From positions 62,001-126,000 of the forward strand of contig JAZTXM010000002.1 in assembly GCA_045636425.1 (NCBI GenBank): a stretch of 64,000 nt of DNA. The letters run 5' to 3'. This stretch comes from UMGS1883 sp045636425 (GTDB lineage Bacteria > Bacillota > Clostridia > UMGS1883). Both the position numbers and the translations under genes were made by a program. Shown here in pieces: positions 43,698 to 52,495 of this stretch. The number at the start of each line of letters is the position of its first letter. The stretch's first letter is position 1. Below the pieces are notes generated by a model. That model was not told the origin of the DNA. It saw nothing but the letters and a program-made list of their open reading frames with translations, and did not search any database.

Positions 43698-44831
43698 TTA
43701 CCCCTCGAAGCATTCTTTAATAATTTTAATAACCTTTTCCTGCTGTGTTTTGGTCATCTTAATATCACTGGGGAGGCACAATCCTCTGCGGAATATATCC
43801 TCGCCTACGTTATCCCCGTTTGTGATGAAATCATAGCCTTGATATACCGGCTGCATATGCATGGGCTTCCATATAGGACGAGCCTCTATATTTTCTTTTT
43901 CAAGAGCCAAGCGGATTTTTTCGGGATTTGCTTTTTTCATTGCGTCTTCGTCAATCAGCATACAGCTGAGCCAGAAATTAGGCACGCTATGTCCCTCGTA
44001 GGGATTCATGGAAACTGGGAGTCCCTTAAGACCTTCTTTATACCTGAAATAAATGTCCTCTTTCAGCTTTCTGTGTTCTTCCAGATGAAGCATCTGTCCC
44101 CTTCCGATACCTGCCACAACATTACTCATACGGTAGTTATATCCGATGTGTTCATGCTGGTACCATGGAGCTTGTTCCCTTGCCTGAGTTGAGAAAAAGC
44201 GAACTCTCTGCACGGCTTCTTCATCGTCAGAAAGAAACATTCCGCCGCCCGAAGTAGTAATGATTTTGTTTCCGTTGAAGCTTACAGCACCATACTTTCC
44301 GAAAGAGCCTGTTTGCTTTCCTTTATATGTAGCGGAAAGCGATTCTGCCGCATCTTCTATAAGAATCACTCCGTACTCATCGCAAAGTGCCTTGATTTCA
44401 TCAATTTTGGAGGGAGTGCCGTAAAGATGCACAAGCATTACAGCCTTGACTTTTCCCTTATACTTTTCAAGTGCAATTTTAAGTGCGGCAGGATCCATAT
44501 TCCATGTATCACGCTCACTGTCTACAAAGACCTGTGTCCCGTTTTCATAGCTGACAGGATTTACAGTTGCGGCAAAGGTTAAATCGGAACATATAACAAT
44601 ATCTCCGTCTTTCACCCCTGCCAGTTTAACTGCAAGGTGCAATGCGTGAGTTCCTGCCGTCATCGCCGCTGCTGCCTTTACTCCTACAAAGGAAGCCATC
44701 TCATTTTCAAATTCTGTTACATTTTTACCTAAGGGGGCTACCCAATTTGTATCAAATGCCTCTTTCACAAAAATCTGTTCTTCTCCATGCATGGTTGGTG
44801 AAGAAAGCCATATTTTTTCGCCGCTACTCAT
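43698..44831 (-). CDS. DegT/DnrJ/EryC1 aminotransferase, PglE/EpsN-like
   Basis: PLP-dependent sugar aminotransferase (377 aa) with KIWLSSPTMHGEEQIFVKEAFDTNWVAPLG, AMTAGTHALHLAV, LIEDAAESLSATYKG and the PLP-Lys motif VSFNGNKIITTSGGGM. These features are those of the PglE/EpsN group that aminates UDP-4-keto-6-deoxy-GlcNAc in bacillosamine synthesis. The needed PglF-like dehydratase and PglD acetyltransferase are not obvious here, so its substrate may be made elsewhere. It is the first gene of the minus-strand operon. The ATG at 44831 has GAGGG eight bases upstream; the GTG at 44873 would lie only about ten bases from the transcript start. Confidence 0.92.
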   Translation of the reverse strand: MSSGEKIWLSSPTMHGEEQIFVKEAFDTNWVAPLGKNVTEFENEMASFVGVKAAAAMTAGTHALHLAVKLAGVKDGDIVICSDLTFAATVNPVSYENGTQVFVDSERDTWNMDPAALKIALEKYKGKVKAVMLVHLYGTPSKIDEIKALCDEYGVILIEDAAESLSATYKGKQTGSFGKYGAVSFNGNKIITTSGGGMFLSDDEEAVQRVRFFSTQAREQAPWYQHEHIGYNYRMSNVVAGIGRGQMLHLEEHRKLKEDIYFRYKEGLKGLPVSMNPYEGHSVPNFWLSCMLIDEDAMKKANPEKIRLALEKENIEARPIWKPMHMQPVYQGYDFITNGDNVGEDIFRRGLCLPSDIKMTKTQQEKVIKIIKECFEG

Positions 44832-44890
44832 TCCTCGCACCCTCTTTTCTGACAGTTTTTGAGCATAATGCACACAATTCTAACATTATA

Positions 44891-44919
44891 ATTATAGTAC
44901 ACTTGTTCAAAATAGTCAA
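44891..44919 (-). promoter_or_regulatory. Promoter of the minus-strand polysaccharide operon
   Basis: The minus strand has TTGACT (44919-44914), a 17-base spacer and a perfect TATAAT (44896-44891). It would start a transcript near 44884 that can extend about 24.6 kb, since no strong terminator is seen before the rdgB stop. Confidence 0.87.
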
Positions 44920-45009
44920 TGATTTTCTCATCCAAAGTGTTTTTTCATTGCAAGAAGAACAAATCCCCTGCCTTTTCTCAAAGAAAAAATCTATCTTTCC
45001 ATAAAACAT

Positions 45010-45038
45010 TTGACATAACAAAGAAAAAAGTATATGAT
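45010..45038 (+). promoter_or_regulatory. Promoter of the plus-strand polysaccharide operon
   Basis: TTGACA (45010-45015), a 17-base spacer and TATGAT (45033-45038) lie 34 bases before the first gene. It is back to back with the minus-strand promoter, with about 90 bases between their -35 boxes. Confidence 0.85.
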
Positions 45039-45071
45039 ATATTTGTGATATTATGTATAGGAAGTATTTTT

Positions 45072-46046
45072 ATGAGAATCGAGATTGGAAGCGAATTTTG
45101 GGATATACCCACATCCGAAAAAAATCAATTATTCCCGAAAGATACAAATTGGTTTATTTCAGGTCGCAGTGCTCTTAAAGCAATAATAAAGGACAATAAT
45201 TTCAAAACAGCCGCATTACCCGACTGGTGCTGTGAAAGTATGGTAACTCCCTTCATTAACGCAGGTATTGAGGTTTCATTTTATCCCGCTTTAGAAAGAA
45301 AAATCCGTACAAATGCAGATGCCTTGCTCATTCTTGACTATTTCGGTTATATTCAGGATATAAAACTGTGTGATTTTGATGGAGTTGTTATACGCGATGT
45401 CACACATTCTCTTTTTTCTGCCAACTATACTGATGCCGATTATTGTTTCGGAAGTCTTAGGAAATGGGCAGGATTCTCTACCGCGGGATTTGCGTGGGGA
45501 TTTAAATCTCCTGTTTCCTATGAAGACCCTCTGCACGATTATGTTGATTTAAAAAGAACTGCTATGGCAGAGAAAAAGGCCTACATCAATGAGAAATCAG
45601 ACGTCAAAAACTACCTTGACAAATTCAGCTCCGCTGAGAATATGCTTGAGCATATAGGTGTTTTGCCTGCCGATCCTGATGATGTGGTTTCAGCATCAAA
45701 ACTTGATGTAGATTTCATAAGGAACCGTAGGAGAAAAAACGCACTGATACTGCTTGATGCATTTCGTGATATTGCAATTTTTCCTGAACTTAAAAACACC
45801 CAATGCCCGTTAGCTGTTCCCATAAGAGTCAAAGACCGCGACGGGTTACGATTTCATTTGATACAAAAAGAAATATACTGCCCTATTCATTGGCCGAAAG
45901 CTGCCTGTCATACCGATGTTTCCCCGGTTACAGAGGAAATTTACGACAGTGAACTGAGCCTTATATGCGACCAACGCTACGATGAAAATGATATGCGCCG
46001 CATTGTTTCTGCGGTTAAAGAATTTTTGAATAAGGAGAATTCATAA
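45072..46046 (+). CDS. Short DegT-fold PLP-enzyme-like protein (second copy)
   Basis: A 324-aa protein similar in plan to the one at 32089-33042. FISGRSALKAII matches the phosphate turn, VVIRDVTHSLFS holds the conserved Asp, and FGSLRKWAGFSTAGFAW has Lys at the PLP position. The C-terminal part IYCPIHWPKAA...LICDQRYDENDMRRIV matches the paralogue's IYIPTLWSDVF...PLPCDQRYTAEDM. It is shorter than classic DegT enzymes and has no assigned function. The ATG at 45072 has AGGAAG seven bases upstream. It is the first gene of the four-gene plus-strand operon. Confidence 0.7.
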   Translation: MRIEIGSEFWDIPTSEKNQLFPKDTNWFISGRSALKAIIKDNNFKTAALPDWCCESMVTPFINAGIEVSFYPALERKIRTNADALLILDYFGYIQDIKLCDFDGVVIRDVTHSLFSANYTDADYCFGSLRKWAGFSTAGFAWGFKSPVSYEDPLHDYVDLKRTAMAEKKAYINEKSDVKNYLDKFSSAENMLEHIGVLPADPDDVVSASKLDVDFIRNRRRKNALILLDAFRDIAIFPELKNTQCPLAVPIRVKDRDGLRFHLIQKEIYCPIHWPKAACHTDVSPVTEEIYDSELSLICDQRYDENDMRRIVSAVKEFLNKENS

Positions 46047-47081
46047 ATGTTAACTGTATACACCACACAGCAAAGAGAACAATGGGACAATATAGTGCGT
46101 ACCTTCAGAAGCCACGATGCTTACTGGCTCTGCGGATATGTAAAGGCATTTGAAATTCATGGTGACGGAACCGCCCTTCTTTTTCATTATGAAGATGATT
46201 CCGTAAAGGGCATAAATGTTGTAATGAAACGCGATATTTCTGATGATTCCAGATTTAGCTCTGTTATAGAAAAAGGCAAATATTTTGACCTTGCAACACC
46301 CTACGGATATGGCGGCTGGCTGATTGAAGGAGATAGTACAGACAGGCTTTTTTCCGAGTACGAAAAATGGTGTGCTGAAAACAACATTATTTCCGAATTC
46401 GTGCGATTTCATCCGGTTCTTGAAAACCATCTCCTTGCAACGGCATATGATGTAATTGGGCTGGGATATACGGTTGCACTCGACTTATCCTCACCCGAAA
46501 CCATATGGGCAAATATTACGAGCAAAAACCGTAACGTAATACGCAAGGCACAAAAAAATTCCATTAAAATTTATAATGGTCGTTACCCTGGAATTTACGA
46601 GATTTTCCGTGAAATCTATAACTCTACAATGGACAAGGACAATGCAGATTCTTACTATTACTTTTCTCCCGAATTCTACGAAAGTGTCTGCAATGACCTT
46701 CCTCATAATGCTCAGGTTTTTTATGCTGAAATGGAAGGTAAAGTTATAGCCGCATCAATTATGCTCACAACAAACGGCAGAATGAATTATCATCTTTCCG
46801 GTTCCGTAAGAGAATATGCCAATCTCGCACCTTCAAATCTGTTGTTGTACGAAGCTGCACTGTGGGGGTGTGCCAACGGTTACAAAACACTATACCTCGG
46901 TGGTGGCGTCGGAAGCGGCGAGGACAGTCTTTTTAAATTTAAGAAATCCTTCTATCGCAGTGATGATTTACCAAGATTTTATATAGGCAAAAAAATCTTC
47001 AATCACGAGTTATATGATTATCTTACCGGATTGAGAAAAGATTTGCCGGATAGTGGATTTTTTCCTCGTTACAGAGCTTAA
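46047..47081 (+). CDS. FemAB/GNAT-like transferase
   Basis: A 344-aa protein with the GNAT fold of the FemAB/BioF2-like group: YWLCGYVKAFEIHG at the N-terminus, the basic WANITSKNRNVIRKAQKN segment typical of FemAB-like proteins, KVIAASIMLTTNGRMNYHLSGS, and LYLGGGVGSGEDSLFKFKKSF. FemAB proteins add amino acids from aminoacyl-tRNA to cell-wall precursors; others in the wider group acylate sugars or peptides. Here it may transfer an amino acid or acyl group to the polymer precursor. The ATG directly follows the previous stop, with AAGGAG nine bases upstream. Confidence 0.82.
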   Translation: MLTVYTTQQREQWDNIVRTFRSHDAYWLCGYVKAFEIHGDGTALLFHYEDDSVKGINVVMKRDISDDSRFSSVIEKGKYFDLATPYGYGGWLIEGDSTDRLFSEYEKWCAENNIISEFVRFHPVLENHLLATAYDVIGLGYTVALDLSSPETIWANITSKNRNVIRKAQKNSIKIYNGRYPGIYEIFREIYNSTMDKDNADSYYYFSPEFYESVCNDLPHNAQVFYAEMEGKVIAASIMLTTNGRMNYHLSGSVREYANLAPSNLLLYEAALWGCANGYKTLYLGGGVGSGEDSLFKFKKSFYRSDDLPRFYIGKKIFNHELYDYLTGLRKDLPDSGFFPRYRA

Positions 47082-47107
47082 CACATCAGTAAAAGGAGAG
47101 TTAGATA

Positions 47108-47758
47108 ATGTACGCTAAATTTTTTAAAAGATTTCTGGATGTTTTTCTTTCCGCTTTGGCACTACTGTTATTTTGGTGGGTGCTTGCAATTATTTCCATT
47201 ATAGTAAAGATTAATATGGGCAGTCCTATACTCTACAAATCCGAACGCATGGGCAAGGACGAGAAGCCTATAAAACTATATAAATTCCGTTCTATGACTA
47301 ACGAAACAGACGAAAACGGAATACTTCTTCCGGCACCACAAAGGCTGACAAAATTCGGACGTCTTCTCCGCAGTACAAGTCTTGACGAATTACCATCTCT
47401 GCTTAACATACTAAAGGGTGATCTCAGCATTGTAGGACCAAGGCCCTTACTTATGAAGTATAAACCCTTTTATTATGAGCACGAGAGAGTTCGCCATAAT
47501 ATCCGTCCGGGACTGACCGGCTGGGCACAAGTAAATGGAAGAAATCTCGTTTCCTGGGATGATAAATTCAAAATGGATATTGATTATGTCAACAAAATGT
47601 CTCTATGGCTTGACATAAAGATACTTTTTTTAACGGTGTATAAGGTATTCAAACGTTCAGACATAGTTCACGATGACCAAACCACCCAGAGTTTATACAT
47701 AGTACGTTCATTTATGAACATCGAAGAAAATATTGAAGTTGAGGAGTATAGAAAATGA
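47108..47758 (+). CDS. Undecaprenyl-phosphate phosphosugar transferase (initiating)
   Basis: A 216-aa monotopic phosphoglycosyl transferase of the PglC/WcaJ catalytic-domain type: one N-terminal re-entrant helix (FLDVFLSALALLLFWWVLAIISI), then YKFRSMTNETDENG, the catalytic Asp-Glu pair in SLDELPSLLNILKGDLSIVGPRPLL, and RPGLTGWAQVNGRN. It starts the lipid-linked repeat unit by moving a phosphosugar from a UDP-sugar to undecaprenyl phosphate. Its small size fits PglC-like enzymes rather than full-length WcaJ. The stop overlaps the ATP-grasp gene by 4 bases. Confidence 0.95.
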   Translation: MYAKFFKRFLDVFLSALALLLFWWVLAIISIIVKINMGSPILYKSERMGKDEKPIKLYKFRSMTNETDENGILLPAPQRLTKFGRLLRSTSLDELPSLLNILKGDLSIVGPRPLLMKYKPFYYEHERVRHNIRPGLTGWAQVNGRNLVSWDDKFKMDIDYVNKMSLWLDIKILFLTVYKVFKRSDIVHDDQTTQSLYIVRSFMNIEENIEVEEYRK

Positions 47759-49023
47759 AAACATTGAAAGGAAAGCGTCTTTTGGTTATAAGTAGCGACG
47801 GCAGCGATATCGAATTTGTAAAAGCAGCAAAAGAATTGGATATGGAAGTAGTTTGTTGCGACCGTTATGAGGATTGGAACATTAGCCCTGCCAAGCTTAT
47901 CAGCGATGAGGCCTGGAATATGGATTATTCCGATACAGAGGCTGTTGCAAAAAAATGTAAAGAAGAAAAAATAGACGGTGTTATAGCCGGTTACGGCGAG
48001 GACCGCGTTCTGGCTGCTTGCAGAGTTTCCAAAGCTATCGGCACACCTTTCTATGCAACAGAAGAACAGATAAACATTACACGCGATAAAAGACTTTTCA
48101 AAAAAATATGTAATGAGTGCGGCGTAAACACTCCCCGCGAATACTGTTTCGGACTTCCAATGAAAAGAGAAGACCTTGACAAAGTAAAGTATCCGGTAAT
48201 TGTAAAGCCATCTGACAACGGCGGACGAAAGGGTATTTCTGTGTGCTTAAACGAAGCACAACTTATGGATGCCATCAACGATGCCGCGGATTATTCAAAA
48301 ACCGGCGAGGTTGTTGTAGAAGAATACCTTACAGGAGTTGAGCTTTCTGCTATTTATACTATTTCCAATGGTGAGGCGAGCTTTTCCTGTTTGAATGACA
48401 AGTACATATCCCAGGAAAACGAAAATTCCAGCTTGTGCGATTTTGTTATTACTCCGTCAAGATTTTATGACGAATATATCCATACAGTAGATGCCGGAAT
48501 AAAAAAGTTGCTGAAGCATATCGGAGCAAAGAACGGTGTTGCTAATTTCCAGTTAATTGCGGGTCCCGACGGAATAAAAGCTTTTGAAATGGGTTACCGT
48601 GTGAACGGAAACAATGACTTTAAAGTTATACGCAAATATAACGATATAGACTTTATGAAGATGCTTATATCCTATGTTACTACCGGTGACATGGGCGATT
48701 CTCTTTCTAAAGACAATCCGCTTTTCAAGGAGTACTACTGCACTCTCACGCTCCTTCTCAAGGCCGGAAAAATTGCAAAAACAGATTACAGCAAGCTTGA
48801 AGAACTTGACAACATCGACGATATTTCCGTTTGGAAAAAGCCCGGAGATATAATTTATAACACCGGCACAAATGCACAGAAAGCAGGTATGATTAAGTTT
48901 TCTGCAAAAAACATGGATGAGGTTAAACGCACAGTACAATTTATCCACGAAAATCTGATTGTGGAAGACGAAAACGGAAACAGCATGAAAATGAAACTGT
49001 TTGATACAAAAAGACTTGATTGA
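47755..49023 (+). CDS. ATP-grasp ligase (paralogue of the one at 30794)
   Basis: A 422-aa ATP-grasp protein of the carboxylate-amine ligase type: KRLLVISSDGSDIEFVKAAKEL in the pre-ATP-grasp part, YPVIVKPSDNGGRKGISVC in the ATP loop, VVVEEYLTGVELSAIYT, and IKAFEMGYRVNGNNDF as metal site. It matches the protein at 30794-32071 over its full length, sharing DGVIAGY, RVLAACR, PFYATEEQI and NGVA segments. Both are linked to a short DegT-fold protein gene, so the two sets look like a duplicated module. GAGGAG precedes the ATG. Confidence 0.9.
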   Translation: MKTLKGKRLLVISSDGSDIEFVKAAKELDMEVVCCDRYEDWNISPAKLISDEAWNMDYSDTEAVAKKCKEEKIDGVIAGYGEDRVLAACRVSKAIGTPFYATEEQINITRDKRLFKKICNECGVNTPREYCFGLPMKREDLDKVKYPVIVKPSDNGGRKGISVCLNEAQLMDAINDAADYSKTGEVVVEEYLTGVELSAIYTISNGEASFSCLNDKYISQENENSSLCDFVITPSRFYDEYIHTVDAGIKKLLKHIGAKNGVANFQLIAGPDGIKAFEMGYRVNGNNDFKVIRKYNDIDFMKMLISYVTTGDMGDSLSKDNPLFKEYYCTLTLLLKAGKIAKTDYSKLEELDNIDDISVWKKPGDIIYNTGTNAQKAGMIKFSAKNMDEVKRTVQFIHENLIVEDENGNSMKMKLFDTKRLD

Positions 49024-49029
49024 ACTCAA

Positions 49030-49060
49030 AAGGGAGTGTGAAAATTCTTCACACTCCCTT
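49030..49060. terminator. Bidirectional terminator between ATP-grasp and lysR-type genes
   Basis: A perfect 13-bp inverted repeat, AAGGGAGTGTGAA with its complement, around a 5-base loop. T-rich bases on both sides let it end the plus-strand operon and the LysR-type transcript from the other side. Confidence 0.85.
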
Positions 49061-49088
49061 CCTTAATTTTGAACTTCAAACTTTAAAA

Positions 49089-49982
49089 TTACATTTTCTT
49101 TAATTTTTCTATCGCATACTTTGCATACTCCGACACAAACTGACCGCGCCTTAGCACCACGGCACTCTGACGAGTATACGGTGTATTTTTTATCTCAAAA
49201 AGCTTTACTTTTGAATAATCTCCTTTTGCCAGTACAAATTGCTTTGGAATAATGGTGGCGGCAACACCGCTTTTCACCATTTCCCATGCTGTAGCCACTC
49301 CAGTGACGGTAGCGTATATATCAGGCTCAAAATTTACCTCGGCACAAAGCACATCAAAAAGCTTACGCATCTCCTGTTCCTTTCCTACCGTGACAAAGGG
49401 AAGGTTTTTTCCGTATGAAAGGTCATCAATTTCATCTTTTTCCCAATTTTCCATAGAAGTTTTCATTTTTTCGGGAACGGCAAGCACAAGCGTGTCAGGC
49501 ATTAAAGGTATAGCCTCAAATTCAGGTTCATTCACGGGAAGGTTCATAATCGCAAAGTCGTACTCTCCCTTTAAAAGTCCTTCCCTTAATACGGATAATC
49601 CGTATTCCTGTAATTCAACCTGTAGGTTGGGAAATTTTTCTTTGATATTTTTTATAAGTCCCGGCATCATATACGAGCTACGAAAAGGAACTGCCCCTAT
49701 TACAAGCTTTCCCCTTTCCCCGCTTTTGTACTTTTCCAAAGTCTTTAACAAAACATCCTCCTCAAAAAGAAGTTTCCGTGACTTTTCTATGAAAAACTCA
49801 CCTGCCGCCGTAAGAGCAAGCGGGTTTGTTCCCCTGTCAAAAAGCTTTACTCCTATCTCATTTTCCAGTGCGATTATCTGCTTACTGAGTGCCGGTTGGG
49901 ATATATTAAGTTTTTCTGCCGCTGTTGAAAAACTCTTTGTTTCCGAAAGAACAACAGCATATTGTAACTGCCGCGAATTCAT
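49089..49982 (-). CDS. LysR family transcriptional regulator
   Basis: A 297-aa LysR-type regulator. The N-terminal winged helix-turn-helix (about residues 1-60) contains SFSTAAEKLNISQPALSKQI and ENEIGVKLFDRGTNPLALTAAG. A C-terminal effector-binding domain (about 90-295) follows. The ligand is not predictable. It lies 26 bases after the MBOAT gene on the same strand, so it may be the last gene of the SGNH-MBOAT unit, an unusual place for a LysR regulator, which usually faces away from its target. The ribosome site is weak. Confidence 0.93.
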   Translation of the reverse strand: MNSRQLQYAVVLSETKSFSTAAEKLNISQPALSKQIIALENEIGVKLFDRGTNPLALTAAGEFFIEKSRKLLFEEDVLLKTLEKYKSGERGKLVIGAVPFRSSYMMPGLIKNIKEKFPNLQVELQEYGLSVLREGLLKGEYDFAIMNLPVNEPEFEAIPLMPDTLVLAVPEKMKTSMENWEKDEIDDLSYGKNLPFVTVGKEQEMRKLFDVLCAEVNFEPDIYATVTGVATAWEMVKSGVAATIIPKQFVLAKGDYSKVKLFEIKNTPYTRQSAVVLRRGQFVSEYAKYAIEKLKKM

Positions 49983-50008
49983 TTATGCCACCACACTTCT
50001 CAAATATA

Positions 50009-51448
50009 TCAGAACTGAAAATATATAAACGGATTGCTGTTTGTATACGCAAAAATCAAAATGATTCCCATAAACACAAAAAGAAGAACTAAAGAGCCGA
50101 ATTTTTCAAGGTTAAATATTGGGTAAAACCCCGTAACAACCCGCTCCTCATGTTTCTTTGCCTTTATAGCTGCAACAAGTGTACCCAGCAGCACCACAGC
50201 GATTGCTATAACAACCCAGAAATAGATGTGCACAATTCCGTTATGCCACACAAACATTCTCTTTATAATTTCAAATGTTGTTGAAATATCTGTAGACCTA
50301 AAAGGAACCCAACATACACAAACAAAGATGTACGTAGCTAAAATGCTTATAAGGCCACCTATACGAGAATATTTGCTGTTTTCGCGCATCGCCTTGAACA
50401 ATTTATGAATACAAAGTGCGGTGCCATGTAACGCACCCCAAAGCACAAAGTTCCAGCTTGCACCATGCCACAATCCACCTATAACCATAGTTGCCAGCAG
50501 ATTTATGTACGTTCTTGCTTTGCCTTTGCGGTTTCCTCCAAGTGGTATATAAAGATATTCCTGAAGCCACGTTGAAAGGCTGATGTGCCATCTTTTCCAA
50601 AATTCGCTGACATTTTTTGAAATATACGGGATATTGAAATTTCTGTTAAAGTCATATCCGAGACATTTGGCACTGCCTATCGCCATATCTGAATACCCCG
50701 AAAAATCAAAGTATATCTGTATGGAATATGCAACAACAGCAAGGATAACAGTTATCGAATGAAATGCCACAGGCTTTTCAAAAACCTGATCAACAAACAC
50801 AGAAAGCTGATCAGCAATTACAATTTTTTTGAACAGCCCCATAAGAAAAATTTGCAATCCTACTTCTAAATTCTTTAGATTGATATTTCTATCTTCTTTA
50901 AGTTGGGGGATAAATTCTTGTGCTTTTACGATAGGTCCTGCTACAAGCTGGGGGAAAAACGCAATGTAAAGTGCTACCTCAATAAACCCCGCCCGCGGAA
51001 TATGTTTTCGAATAACATCAATGGTATAGCTCATTGACTGAAATGTATAAAATGATATTCCTACAGGAAGAATTATATTCAATGTTGTATAACCCTCTAT
51101 ACCAAAAAGGTCACAAAAAGAATCAACAAAGAAATTAAAATACTTGAATATTCCTAAGATTACCAAGGGAACGACTATTCCAATAAACTTAAAAAGCTTC
51201 ACACATTTCTTTTCGTCTATCCTCTTTGCCGATATATATGCAACAACGGTTAGTGCAAACATTAAGAAACAGAAGCGCCAGTCCCACCATCCATAAAACA
51301 CATAACTTGCTGCAAGCAAAAACAGATGCCTGAATTTTCTTAAAATATGGTCTTCAAATTTTCGCCTCAAAAATCCAAGTTTGGTAATCGCCATAACACA
51401 TGCCACTATACAAAAAAACACTATAAACGTAATACTTGAAAATACCAT
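50009..51448 (-). CDS. MBOAT family O-acyltransferase, AlgI-like
   Basis: A 479-aa polytopic membrane O-acyltransferase of the MBOAT family (AlgI/DltB-like). FHSI and FLPQLVAGPIVKAQEFIPQL-like segments precede the catalytic region SEFWKRWHISLSTWLQEYLYIPLGGNRKG, and the invariant His is in MVIGGLWHGASWNFVLWGALHG. In AlgI systems it moves acetyl groups from acetyl-CoA across the membrane to an exported glycan. The gene upstream on the same strand encodes an SGNH-type protein, the usual partner for final transfer. It probably decorates a surface polymer, perhaps the one made by the neighbouring locus. Confidence 0.94.
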   Translation of the reverse strand: MVFSSITFIVFFCIVACVMAITKLGFLRRKFEDHILRKFRHLFLLAASYVFYGWWDWRFCFLMFALTVVAYISAKRIDEKKCVKLFKFIGIVVPLVILGIFKYFNFFVDSFCDLFGIEGYTTLNIILPVGISFYTFQSMSYTIDVIRKHIPRAGFIEVALYIAFFPQLVAGPIVKAQEFIPQLKEDRNINLKNLEVGLQIFLMGLFKKIVIADQLSVFVDQVFEKPVAFHSITVILAVVAYSIQIYFDFSGYSDMAIGSAKCLGYDFNRNFNIPYISKNVSEFWKRWHISLSTWLQEYLYIPLGGNRKGKARTYINLLATMVIGGLWHGASWNFVLWGALHGTALCIHKLFKAMRENSKYSRIGGLISILATYIFVCVCWVPFRSTDISTTFEIIKRMFVWHNGIVHIYFWVVIAIAVVLLGTLVAAIKAKKHEERVVTGFYPIFNLEKFGSLVLLFVFMGIILIFAYTNSNPFIYFQF

Positions 51449-51474
51449 TTAAAATTCCAACTTTCTGTTTGTTT

Positions 51475-52467
51475 TTATTTGCACAATGCGTCAAACAGCG
51501 TATCCGCTATAAGACTGTGTCCCGTCTCATTCAAGTGACCTCTGCCTATTCGTGAATTCGAAAAACCATGGGGTAAATTAGTTGTTCTGTCATAATTTTC
51601 TTTAAAAGGTTCATACATATCGACAAAAGTCACGCCATATTTATCACATACAGACTTAAAGTTCTCAATGTCCCTGATGTTATCCTGCGGCAATACCTCT
51701 CCGTCTTCATCAATATTTAAAGAAGTCTGATAAAGAATAACCAGTTTTATTCCCCTCTCGTCACATTCACGGTCAACGCTACCGAGCAGCTCGTCAAAAA
51801 GAACATAACATTCCTCCGTTGGCTGTGCCTTTTCAGTTTCCTGACTGTCACCATTATTCATCAAATTTTCAATTTGACTATATGCACGTCTGAGGAAAGG
51901 AAATCTCTGTAGCTTTCCCACTATTCCTCCGTTATATGAAGGAATAGGTTTTAAAGTTCCCGCCAGTGCCTTCTCCATAAGTTCTACATCCGGAAAAACA
52001 GAAGAAGTTTCAATTACAAGATATTTCTGGGGAGCAAATTCATTGATTGCACTTTCCGCATTATTCAGGCATCTTACAAGTACATGTCCCGAAGTTCCTA
52101 TGTTATAAACATTCATATCAATTTCGGCACTGCGGATTTTCTCATTAAGAATCGCAACCGTATTTTTATCCTGCCTTACATTAAAAGCTTCCATATGGGA
52201 AGACCCCATCACAAGAACATCAATGTCCCCCTTGTTAAAGGTCTGAAGATTGTTGAATCCATTGGCATCTGTAATGCCATAGGCAAAGCCTTCTGTGCCT
52301 CTGGAGTAAAATTTATTTTTCTCCCATACATAATCAGTCGAGCCTGTTTCAGAATGGCTATGAATTGCAAAGTTACAATACACCATACATATCAAATTTA
52401 GTATCACAAAAGCTGTCACCATCGCCAAAATTACTTTTATTGGAAATAATAGGATTCGTTTCTTCAT
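51475..52467 (-). CDS. Membrane-anchored SGNH-type protein, likely O-acetylation partner of the MBOAT
   Basis: A 330-aa protein with one N-terminal membrane helix (MKKRILLFPIKVILAMVTAFVILNL) and an extracellular domain of SGNH/AlgX-DltD-like type: VLVMGSSHMEAFNV carries the Ser of block I, and RGHLNETGHSLIADTL carries the C-terminal His. The function is inferred from its place directly before the AlgI-like gene: it likely transfers acetyl groups to the exported polysaccharide. The ATG at 52467 has AAAGGTGG close upstream. The gene has its own promoter. Confidence 0.8.
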   Translation of the reverse strand: MKKRILLFPIKVILAMVTAFVILNLICMVYCNFAIHSHSETGSTDYVWEKNKFYSRGTEGFAYGITDANGFNNLQTFNKGDIDVLVMGSSHMEAFNVRQDKNTVAILNEKIRSAEIDMNVYNIGTSGHVLVRCLNNAESAINEFAPQKYLVIETSSVFPDVELMEKALAGTLKPIPSYNGGIVGKLQRFPFLRRAYSQIENLMNNGDSQETEKAQPTEECYVLFDELLGSVDRECDERGIKLVILYQTSLNIDEDGEVLPQDNIRDIENFKSVCDKYGVTFVDMYEPFKENYDRTTNLPHGFSNSRIGRGHLNETGHSLIADTLFDALCK

Positions 52468-52495
52468 AAAAACCACCTTTGTGTAAATTTGCCTT

